20,932 bases of DNA from Rubrivivax sp. GTDB lineage: Bacteria > Pseudomonadota > Gammaproteobacteria > Burkholderiales > Burkholderiaceae_C. The notes under the pieces are model-generated. The model was given only the letters and a program-made list of their open reading frames with translations, searched no databases and had not been told where the DNA came from. Of this stretch, positions 15,531 to 20,932 are shown in pieces. The DNA is taken from NCBI GenBank assembly GCA_020851615.1, contig JADZCL010000316.1, forward strand, positions 1 to 20,932, given 5' to 3'. Each line of letters starts with the position of its first letter. Positions within the stretch are counted from its first letter, which is position 1. The translations under genes and the position numbers were made by a program.

Positions 15531-16202
15531 ATGAATCGACCCCCGCATGTTCCGCTGGACTTCATCCGCTACCCCGAGGCCGAGATGCGCGAGCGCGTGC
15601 GCCTCTTCGAGGAGGACATCTGCCGCCGGCGCACGGTGCGCGAGTTCTCGCCCGAGCCCGTGCCGCGCGAGATCATCGAGCGCGCCATCCTCTGCGGCGG
15701 CAGCGGCCCCTCGGGGGCCAACCAGCAGCCCTGGCACTTCGCGGTCATCCAGAGCCCGGCGCTGAAGAAGCGCGTGCGCGAAGCGGCCGAGGAGGAGGAG
15801 CGCAGCTTCTACAGCGGCCGCGCACCGCAGGAGTGGCTGGAGGCGCTGGCCCCGCTGGGCACCGACGAGCACAAGCCCTTCCTCGAAGTCGCGCCCTATC
15901 TGATTGCGGTCTTCGCCATCAAGTACGGCGAGCGCGCCGACGGCAGCCGCTTCTCGCACTACTACGTGCCCGAATCGGTGGGCATTGCCAGCGGCCTGCT
16001 GCTGGCCGCACTGCACCGCGCGGGCCTGGCCACGCTCACGCACACGCCCAGCCCGATGGGCTTCCTCAACGAGATCTGCGGCCGTCCGCCGGCGGAGAAG
16101 CCGATCCTGCTGGTCGTCACCGGCTACCCGGCAGCGGACTGCGAAGTGCCCGCCTACGCCAAGCAGAAGAAGACGCTGGCGCAGATCTCTTCGTGGCTGT
16201 AG
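15531..16202 (+). CDS. Nitroreductase-fold flavoprotein, iodotyrosine deiodinase-like
   Basis: 223 residues. An FMN-binding start '[15 protein letters not shown]' (31-45) is followed by '[10 protein letters not shown]' (61-70). The active-site lid carries Glu90, Tyr94 and Lys115. These have exactly the spacing of human iodotyrosine deiodinase Glu157, Tyr161 and Lys182, which clamp the zwitterion of halotyrosine. The matching regions 'EEEERSFY', '[13 protein letters not shown]', '[19 protein letters not shown]' and 'TLTHTP' also follow that family. A reductive dehalogenase of halotyrosine or a reductase of a related amino acid is therefore plausible; its real substrate in bacteria is unsettled. 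It lies 21 bp after the hydrolase and 30 bp before DUF364 on the same strand. Confidence 0.88.
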   Translation: MNRPPHVPLDFIRYPEAEMRERVRLFEEDICRRRTVREFSPEPVPREIIERAILCGGSGPSGANQQPWHFAVIQSPALKKRVREAAEEEERSFYSGRAPQEWLEALAPLGTDEHKPFLEVAPYLIAVFAIKYGERADGSRFSHYYVPESVGIASGLLLAALHRAGLATLTHTPSPMGFLNEICGRPPAEKPILLVVTGYPAADCEVPAYAKQKKTLAQISSWL

Positions 16203-16232
16203 CGCGCTGCGCGGCCCTGGCATCGTTGCGGC

Positions 16233-17075
16233 ATGCGTATCGCCGATGAAATCGTCACCCTGCTGCGGCAGGCCGGGGCCGGGTCGGCCTTGCCGCGCGT
16301 GCGCGCGCTGCACCTGCCGCCGCCGGCGCCACCCGAGGGCAAGGAGGGCGAGTTCGCCGCGCTGGAGCTGGAGTCCGGCGCGGTGGGCCTGTGCTTCCTG
16401 CTGCTGGACGATTCGCTCACCCACGTCGGCGCGCTGGCGCAGGCCGTGCGCGGGCGGCCTGCGCACGAGCTGCTGGCGTGGTGGGCCGACCCAGCTGCTG
16501 CGTCCGCATCGCCGGCGCGTGCGGCGCTGGGCTATGCCGCGGTCAACGCGCTGACGCGCCAGTTCTTCGATCGCGCCGGCTTCGTGCCGCCACCGGCGCG
16601 CAACACCCTTGGTGGCCTCGATCCGCGGCCGGGCGAGGGCGTGGGCATGATCGGCTTCTTCCCGCCGCTGGTGCGGCAGCTGGTCGCGGCAGGCGTGCGG
16701 CTGACCGTGCTCGAACTGCGCCCGGAGCTCGCCGGCGAATTCGAGGGCTACACCGTGACGCTGGACCCGCTGGCCCTGGCCGACTGCACGCAGGTGCTTT
16801 CGACGAGTACGGTGCTGCTAAACCACAGCTTCGAGCGGGTGCGCCAGGCGTGCCCGGCGGCTGAGCGCTTCGTGCTCGTGGGCCCTGGCGCGGGCTGCGT
16901 GCCCGACCCGCTGTTTGCCGCGGGTGTCTCGGCACTGGCGGGCAGCTGGATCGCCGACCCGGCCGCCCTGGTGGGCGCGATCACGAGCGGTGCCCCCTGG
17001 GGGGGCTCGGTGGTCAAGTCACTGCTTGCAGCCGCGGACTATCCGGGCTTTGCGCAGTTGCTCGGCCGCGCTTGA
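16233..17075 (+). CDS. DUF364 (putative metal-chelation domain) protein
   Basis: 280 residues. The N-terminal half fits a DUF4213-like domain. The C-terminal half is a Rossmann-like DUF364 with 'VGMIGFFPPLVRQL' (about 131-144), 'ADCTQVLSTSTVLLNHSFERV' (about 183-203) and 'VLVGPGAGCVPDPLF' (about 215-229). Family members have been linked to metal binding from structures, but the function is not established. No signal peptide is seen. It is the last gene of the rightward unit beginning with the MurA-like gene, 30 bp after the deiodinase-like gene. Its last 62 bp overlap the 3' end of the convergent diguanylate cyclase gene. Confidence 0.8.
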   Translation: MRIADEIVTLLRQAGAGSALPRVRALHLPPPAPPEGKEGEFAALELESGAVGLCFLLLDDSLTHVGALAQAVRGRPAHELLAWWADPAAASASPARAALGYAAVNALTRQFFDRAGFVPPPARNTLGGLDPRPGEGVGMIGFFPPLVRQLVAAGVRLTVLELRPELAGEFEGYTVTLDPLALADCTQVLSTSTVLLNHSFERVRQACPAAERFVLVGPGAGCVPDPLFAAGVSALAGSWIADPAALVGAITSGAPWGGSVVKSLLAAADYPGFAQLLGRA

Positions 17076-18282
17076 CGTCATACATCAGCTGGTCCGCGCG
17101 CTGCAGGAGGGCGGCGGCATCGGCGCCGTCGCCGGGGTAGAAGGCCAGGCCGATGCTCACGCGCGGCACGATCGCCGGCCCGGTTTCGAGCGGCAAGGGC
17201 CGCTCCATCTGCGCCTCGATCTTGCGCGCGACCAGGGCGGCGTCGGCGGGCTCGGACAGCGGCTCGAGCAGGACCGCGAATTCGTCACCGCCCAGGCGGG
17301 CGACAAGATCGCTCTCGCGCAGCGCGCGCTGCAGCCGCTGCCCGATCTCGACCAGCACGCGGTCGCCGACGGCGTGACCGTACGTGTCGTTGATGGCCTT
17401 GAAGCGATCGGCGTCGACGAACATCAGGCCGAGCATGCCCCCGCGCTCGGCCGCGCGCTCCACCGCCTGCTGCAGCCGCTGCGTGAACGTGGCGCGGTTG
17501 GGCAGCCCGGTCAGCGCGTCGGCCTCGGCCTGCTGGCGCAGCACCTCGTTGCGTGAACGCAGGCGCTGCTCGCGCGCCAGTTGCTCGGCCTCGCGCGCCT
17601 GCACCTCGGTCAGCAGTGCGTTGAAGTCCTCGGCCAGCGCATCGATCTCGGCGATGTCCGAGCGCAGCGCGCGCAACGCGAAGGCACGCGTCTCGCGCAC
17701 CGAACGCGTGAACTGCACCAGGGCCCGCAGCGGGGCCGTGATGCGATCCTCAAGCCGCCGCGTGCCCAGCACCACCAGCAGCGCAGTGGCCGCCATCGCC
17801 GCCGCCAGTCCCAGCGCGTAACCGCCCAACAGGCCCAGCAGCGCCTGGCCGTCCCCGCGCACATGCAGCGTGGCGCGGGTGCGTTGGTTGAGCGTGACCG
17901 GCGCCTGAGCCTGCAGGTCGAACAACGTCGCCGCCAGGCGGTCGACCCAACGGGCCAGCGTGCCTCGCCCACGCTGCACCTCGGCCAGCACGCGCTGGTC
18001 GGTCAGGACGATGCGCGCGGTGGCCAGCCGCTCCTGCTCGGCCAGCAGGGCAAGCAGTTCACGCGCGGCCTGCGCATCCTCGAACACGACAGCCGCCTCG
18101 GCGCTGAAGGCCGCGTTGCGCGCGGCACCCTGCAGGTTGCGCCCCACCTCGCCGCGCAGCAACTGGACCGCCACGGCGCCCACGATCAGCGTGGCCAGCA
18201 CGAGCGCCAGCGCCGCCACCCGCCAGTGGCCGCGCCGCAGCATGCCCGCAAGAGGAAGTGGCGGCGAGGGTGTCGATCCCAT
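17014..18282 (-). CDS. Membrane diguanylate cyclase: CHASE8-like sensor, HAMP, GGDEF
   Basis: 422 residues. Transmembrane segments at about 20-42 and 147-172 enclose a periplasmic sensor resembling CHASE8 ('ARNAAFSAEAAVVFEDAQAA', 54-73). A HAMP region (about 172-228) and coiled linker lead to a GGDEF domain from about 255. The catalytic GGDEF (331-335) is intact. The inhibitory I-site R322-E-S-D325 sits exactly five residues before it. The protein should therefore make cyclic di-GMP from two GTP and be subject to product inhibition. There is no EAL domain. TAGACT lies seven bases before the ATG. The last residues (about 402-422) lie beyond the usual domain end and are antisense to the DUF364 gene. 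Confidence 0.93.
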   Translation of the reverse strand: MGSTPSPPLPLAGMLRRGHWRVAALALVLATLIVGAVAVQLLRGEVGRNLQGAARNAAFSAEAAVVFEDAQAARELLALLAEQERLATARIVLTDQRVLAEVQRGRGTLARWVDRLAATLFDLQAQAPVTLNQRTRATLHVRGDGQALLGLLGGYALGLAAAMAATALLVVLGTRRLEDRITAPLRALVQFTRSVRETRAFALRALRSDIAEIDALAEDFNALLTEVQAREAEQLAREQRLRSRNEVLRQQAEADALTGLPNRATFTQRLQQAVERAAERGGMLGLMFVDADRFKAINDTYGHAVGDRVLVEIGQRLQRALRESDLVARLGGDEFAVLLEPLSEPADAALVARKIEAQMERPLPLETGPAIVPRVSIGLAFYPGDGADAAALLQRADQLMYDVKRGRATAQSPDSPRLQAVT

Positions 18283-18307
18283 CGCGTCGAGTCTAGGAGC
18301 GCGCCCG

Positions 18308-18322
18308 GCCTGCAGCGCAGGC
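18308..18322. repeat. Small palindrome GCCTGC/GCAGGC
   Basis: Perfect 6-bp arms around AGC in the gap between the DUF411 and diguanylate cyclase genes. The same arm sequence recurs at 18968-18984 on the other side of DUF411. Confidence 0.6.
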
Positions 18323-18344
18323 GGTCACGATTGCTTGCAGCACT

Positions 18345-18363
18345 TGCCTGTGCAGGACAGGCA
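18345..18363 (-). terminator. Candidate hairpin terminator after DUF411
   Basis: Perfect 7-bp arms TGCCTGT and ACAGGCA around GCAGG, located 17 bases past the DUF411 stop codon. No T-run follows in the minus direction, so termination efficiency is uncertain. Confidence 0.45.
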
Positions 18364-18380
18364 CGCGCCCTGGCTGGCGC

Positions 18381-18896
18381 TCAGCGATAGGCCTGGTAGA
18401 CGCTGGCTGCGCCCCCTGCAGCCGCCAGCAGCAGCACGTCGTAGGGGTCCCTGCGGTTGCCATACACCTCGCCATCCATGCCGGGCGAACCCACCGGCAT
18501 GCCCGGCACGGCCAGTCCCAGGGCCTTGGGCCGCTCACGCAGCAGGCGCTGGATCTCGCGTGCGGGCACGTGACCTTCGATCGCGTAACCGCCCACCAGC
18601 GCCGTGTGGCAGCTGCCGTACTTGAGATCGATGCCCAGGCGCTTCCGCATGGCGGTGTTGCCGCTGTCGCTGACCTTCACCGCAAAGCCGCGCTCCCGCA
18701 CGTGCGTGATCCAGTCCTTGCAGCAGCCGCAGTTGGGATCCTTCCAGACCTCGATCAGCGGCCCGGCGGGCGTGACCGACAGGACAGTGCCCGGCAGCAG
18801 GGCGAGCGCCAGGCCGCTGCCGGCCAGTTGAAGGCAGGCGCGGCGTGAGCGGGTCGATGGGTGCAAGGGCTGGGCGGTGGAGGCGGTCGTCTTCAT
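18381..18896 (-). CDS. Tat-exported DUF411 metal-binding protein
   Basis: 171 residues. The N-terminus has a twin-arginine signal, 'SRRACLQLAGSGLALALLPG' (17-36), so export in folded form is likely. The mature domain begins 'IEVWKDPNCGCCKDW', with Cys56, Cys58 and Cys59, then Cys96 in 'YGSCHTALVGGYAIEGHVP', then a Gly/Met-rich 'VPGMPVGSPGMDG' (130-142). This is the DUF411 family, often found with copper and other metal resistance genes; it probably binds a thiophilic metal in the periplasm. No copper pump or regulator lies next to it here. It has its own promoter (18904-18932), and a hairpin follows its stop. Confidence 0.9.
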   Translation of the reverse strand: MKTTASTAQPLHPSTRSRRACLQLAGSGLALALLPGTVLSVTPAGPLIEVWKDPNCGCCKDWITHVRERGFAVKVSDSGNTAMRKRLGIDLKYGSCHTALVGGYAIEGHVPAREIQRLLRERPKALGLAVPGMPVGSPGMDGEVYGNRRDPYDVLLLAAAGGAASVYQAYR

Positions 18897-18903
18897 GGCG
18901 GCG

Positions 18904-18932
18904 AACTTAGCCCATGACAGGCACTCGTGCAA
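18904..18932 (-). promoter_or_regulatory. Promoter of DUF411, probably leaderless
   Basis: On the minus strand TTGCAC (18932-18927) and TAAGTT (18909-18904) are 17 bases apart. The ATG at 18896 begins only seven bases after the -10 box, so transcription should start at or next to the start codon. No Shine-Dalgarno fits in between. Confidence 0.5.
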
Positions 18933-18942
18933 ATGTGTGGGT

Positions 18943-18999
18943 ACCGGCCCTTGCGCGGCGGCGGTCGGCCTGCGTGGCGCAGGCACCGCAAGGGCCGGT
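18943..18999. repeat. 57-nt nested inverted repeat with a perfect 13-bp outer stem
   Basis: The outer arms are ACCGGCCCTTGCG (18943-18955) and CGCAAGGGCCGGT (18987-18999). Inside lies a second perfect stem, GCCTGCG (18968-18974) / CGCAGGC (18978-18984), with loop TGG. Twelve unpaired bases are on one side and two on the other. It lies between the divergent DUF411 and hydrolase genes, where no terminator is needed. It might be a structured RNA leader, a regulatory site or an extragenic palindromic repeat. Confidence 0.8.
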
Positions 19000-19047
19000 G
19001 GCGAGGGTGCCGGCGTAGAGTGCTGGCCTCGACAAGATGTGACCCGC

Positions 19048-20025
19048 ATGAAGCGCAGGACTCTGTTGCCGATCCTGGCGATCAGCGCCTTGGCCCTGCT
19101 GGGCGCGGGGCTGGCGGTGAGGACGCACTTCGAGCGTGACCTGGCCTGGGCCCGGGCACGCGCGGCCCAGGGCGGCAAGAGGGTCGATACGCGCTGCGGT
19201 CCGATCGAGGTGCAAGAGGCGGGTGCGGGTGTGCCGCTGCTGGTGATCCACGGCAGCGGCGGCGGCCACGACCAGGGCATGGCCTGGGCGCGGCCCCTGT
19301 TGCAGCAAGGCCTGCGCGTGATCGCTGTGTCGCGCTTTGGTTATCTGGGCACGCCACGTCCTGCCGATGCCTCACCCCAAGCGCAGGCCGATGCCCACGT
19401 CTGCCTGCTCGACGCCCTGGGCATCGAGCAGGCCGCGGTACTGGGCATGTCCGCCGGCGGCCCTTCGGCGATGCAGCTTGCCATCCGCCACCCGCAGCGC
19501 GTGCGCGCCCTGGTGCTCGTCGTACCGATCCTCTGGAAGCCGGGCGGCGTGGCCGATTCGGCGCCACCCGTGTCGGACGCGAAGGACGCCTGGCTGTTGC
19601 GGCTGCTGGGCTCGGACTTCCTGGTCTGGACGGCGCCGCACGTCGCCCGCGCGCCGCTGATCCGCCACCTGCTGGCCACCCCGCCCCAGCAGGTGGCTGC
19701 TGCCAGCCCGGCCGAGCGCGCGCGCGTGAACGACCTGGCCGAGCGCATCCTGCCGGTCTCCGCGCGGGCCGCCGGTTTGCGCGACGACACGCGGCTGGGG
19801 AAGTCGCTCGGGGCTTACGCGCTGGAGTCGATCGACGTGCCCACGCTGGTGGTCAGTGCCCGTGACGACGGCTTTGGCACCTACGCCGCGGCCGAGTACA
19901 CGGCACGCCGCATCCCCGGGGCGATGTTCATGGGCTTCGATACCGGGGGTCACTTGCTCGTCGGGCGTGATCCGCAGCTGCGTTCGGCAATCGTCAGGCT
20001 GCTCGCCGCAGACCCCCGCAACTGA
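19048..20025 (+). CDS. Membrane-anchored alpha/beta hydrolase
   Basis: 325 residues. Two basic residues and a hydrophobic stretch (6-24) form a signal anchor, so the enzyme probably faces the periplasm. The hydrolase domain has 'VIHGSGGG' (66-73, oxyanion hole), Ser135 in 'LGMSAGG', an Asp at 273-274 ('SARDDGFG') and His302 in 'TGGHLL'. The triad looks complete. The substrate is unknown; esterase or lactonase activity is plausible. ATG 19048 is chosen because the signal anchor starts there. The open frame upstream runs through the inverted repeat and DUF411's promoter and has no domain sequence. A TAGAGT box lies at 19016-19021. Its 3' end overlaps the convergent membrane protein gene by 76 bp. 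Confidence 0.85.
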   Translation: MKRRTLLPILAISALALLGAGLAVRTHFERDLAWARARAAQGGKRVDTRCGPIEVQEAGAGVPLLVIHGSGGGHDQGMAWARPLLQQGLRVIAVSRFGYLGTPRPADASPQAQADAHVCLLDALGIEQAAVLGMSAGGPSAMQLAIRHPQRVRALVLVVPILWKPGGVADSAPPVSDAKDAWLLRLLGSDFLVWTAPHVARAPLIRHLLATPPQQVAAASPAERARVNDLAERILPVSARAAGLRDDTRLGKSLGAYALESIDVPTLVVSARDDGFGTYAAAEYTARRIPGAMFMGFDTGGHLLVGRDPQLRSAIVRLLAADPRN

Positions 20026-20435
20026 AACAGCGGCATGAGCGCAAACGCAAGCTGTGCCGCCAGACCCAGCGCGTAGCTGGCCTCCTTGTACAGGGCAAGC
20101 TGCGCCGCCGGCGGGCGGCCGAACAGCCAGGCACCGAGGGCAAGCTCGGCCAGCAGCAGCAAGGCCAATGCAACGCTGCCCATGACCGCACGGGCACGCA
20201 CGGTCGGCGCAACCGCAAGGCGCCGGATCACGAGCCGGCACAGGAACCACGACGCACCGATCATGACCGACAGCTCGATGAGAACCCCCATGAGCCGTCC
20301 GCCATCGGCCGCGTCGCCGACGAGCAGGGTGCGCAGCGTTCCCAGCACGAAGCCAAGGCTGAAGACCAGCGCGAAGTAGGCGATGCCCGCGACGATGCCG
20401 AGCCCTGAAGGCCGCGTTGCTGCGCTCGTCGTCAT
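19950..20435 (-). CDS. Small four-helix integral membrane protein of unknown function
   Basis: 161 residues. Hydrophobic segments lie at about 11-38, 47-70, 82-105 and 118-137. 'GIAYFALVFSLGFVLGTLR' at the start, a conserved-looking 'IELSVMI' and 'LLLAELALGAWL' recall a small proteobacterial membrane family I know only as hypothetical. The domain seems to end near residue 140. The tail 'SAASSLTIAERSCGSRPTSK' is coded antisense to the end of the hydrolase gene and looks like read-through into non-family sequence. Its ATG overlaps the nitroreductase TGA (ATGA, 20435-20432), so the two are probably translated together. Confidence 0.75.
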   Translation of the reverse strand: MTTSAATRPSGLGIVAGIAYFALVFSLGFVLGTLRTLLVGDAADGGRLMGVLIELSVMIGASWFLCRLVIRRLAVAPTVRARAVMGSVALALLLLAELALGAWLFGRPPAAQLALYKEASYALGLAAQLAFALMPLFQLRGSAASSLTIAERSCGSRPTSK

Positions 20436-20932
20436 GACGCGGCGGTCAGGATGTCGGCCAGCGGACGGCGTGCCGCGGCGGGCAGGGTCTGCAGGGGCGT
20501 GCCCATGCGCAGGAGCAGTTGCGCATGCCCGGGACAGCCGCTGATCTGCTGCAGTCGCCCCCGCAGCGCGGCCACCTGGACCGGCTGGTTGAGGTAGGAG
20601 GCCTGCAAGCCGTGCTGCACCCCCGCCAGCAGCAGCCGTTGCAGGGCCTGGCCCGTGATCAGCCAGTCGCATGTTGCGTCACCCGTGCTTGCCAGCACGG
20701 CGAGGATCGGGGACTCGTCGGCAAGCTGGCGATCCTTGGCACCGACACCCTGACCCATGTCGAACGTGCGCACGACCGCTTGCGCGGCGGGGATCGCCAG
20801 CGAAGGCAGCAGTGCCAGTCCGTCGCCGCGGCGCCGCGGATGCATCCAGGCCGCCAGCTCGCGGCGCCAGCTCGGGTCGGCCCACTGCATGGCATCCCCT
20901 TCGGCGACCAGGGCGGCGGCCGCGTTGCGTTG
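20432..20932 (-). CDS. C-terminal part of an Acg-like nitroreductase-family protein, 5' end outside window
   Basis: 166 residues are visible and the frame is open to the window edge. 'MQWADPSWRRELAAWMHP', 'LADESPILAVLASTGD' and 'DWLITGQALQRLLLAGVQHGLQASYLNQPVQ' match the C-terminal half of the Acg-like nitroreductase family, which includes mycobacterial Acg. Members have the FMN nitroreductase fold, but some lack activity or sequester flavin. The N-terminal FMN-binding half lies outside, so activity cannot be judged. It is separate from the deiodinase-like protein at 15531, which belongs to another branch of the fold. It is coupled by a four-base overlap to the membrane protein gene downstream. 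Confidence 0.75.
   Translation of the reverse strand, partial: QRNAAAALVAEGDAMQWADPSWRRELAAWMHPRRRGDGLALLPSLAIPAAQAVVRTFDMGQGVGAKDRQLADESPILAVLASTGDATCDWLITGQALQRLLLAGVQHGLQASYLNQPVQVAALRGRLQQISGCPGHAQLLLRMGTPLQTLPAAARRPLADILTAAS

Overview
The window looks like chromosomal DNA of a high-GC betaproteobacterium, probably Burkholderiales of the Rubrivivax/Leptothrix/Ideonella kind. This rests on the strong G/C bias at third codon positions, the gene families present, and promoters that stand out only as short AT-rich islands. It is densely packed. I see no tRNA, rRNA, insertion sequence, CRISPR array or phage gene. All functional names come from recognising motifs by eye, not from a search.

Left part (1-5644). 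A truncated CDS ends at 270 and resembles the C-terminus of a type III-like DNA methyltransferase. A minus-strand operon follows, read from 4456 down to 360: a two-domain flavoenzyme of the 2-aminobenzoyl-CoA monooxygenase/reductase (salicylyl-CoA 5-hydroxylase) type, a MarR regulator, a RidA-like protein and a small eight-cysteine Fe-S protein. Upstream lie a clear sigma70-like promoter and a cluster of TTCA/TGAA half-sites, including a perfect 9-bp inverted repeat. These are a good candidate for the MarR operator. An MBL-fold hydrolase lies just beyond on the same strand.

Middle part (5765-10739). It holds a TIP30-like NAD(P)-binding protein whose start carries three 12-bp repeats, then a tight WYL regulator-nadC-lipoprotein unit joined by two ATGA overlaps. 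A convergent aspartoacylase-family deacylase and an E. coli-type riboflavin synthase follow.

Right-middle part (10773-17075). Two divergent units share a 120-bp spacer. Leftward run a zinc alcohol dehydrogenase and a Bcr/CflA exporter. Rightward run a divergent MurA-like enolpyruvyl transferase, a proline-iminopeptidase-like hydrolase, a flavoprotein with the complete substrate triad of iodotyrosine deiodinase, and a DUF364 protein. This is the most unusual part and could be an undescribed small-molecule pathway, though the link between the genes is inferred only from spacing.

Right end (17014-20932). It holds a CHASE8-like/HAMP/GGDEF diguanylate cyclase, a Tat-exported DUF411 metal-binding protein, a membrane-anchored alpha/beta hydrolase, a small four-helix membrane protein and a truncated Acg-like nitroreductase. 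Two convergent gene pairs overlap by 62 and 76 bp. A 57-nt nested inverted repeat with a perfect 13-bp outer stem lies between DUF411 and the hydrolase and is unexplained.
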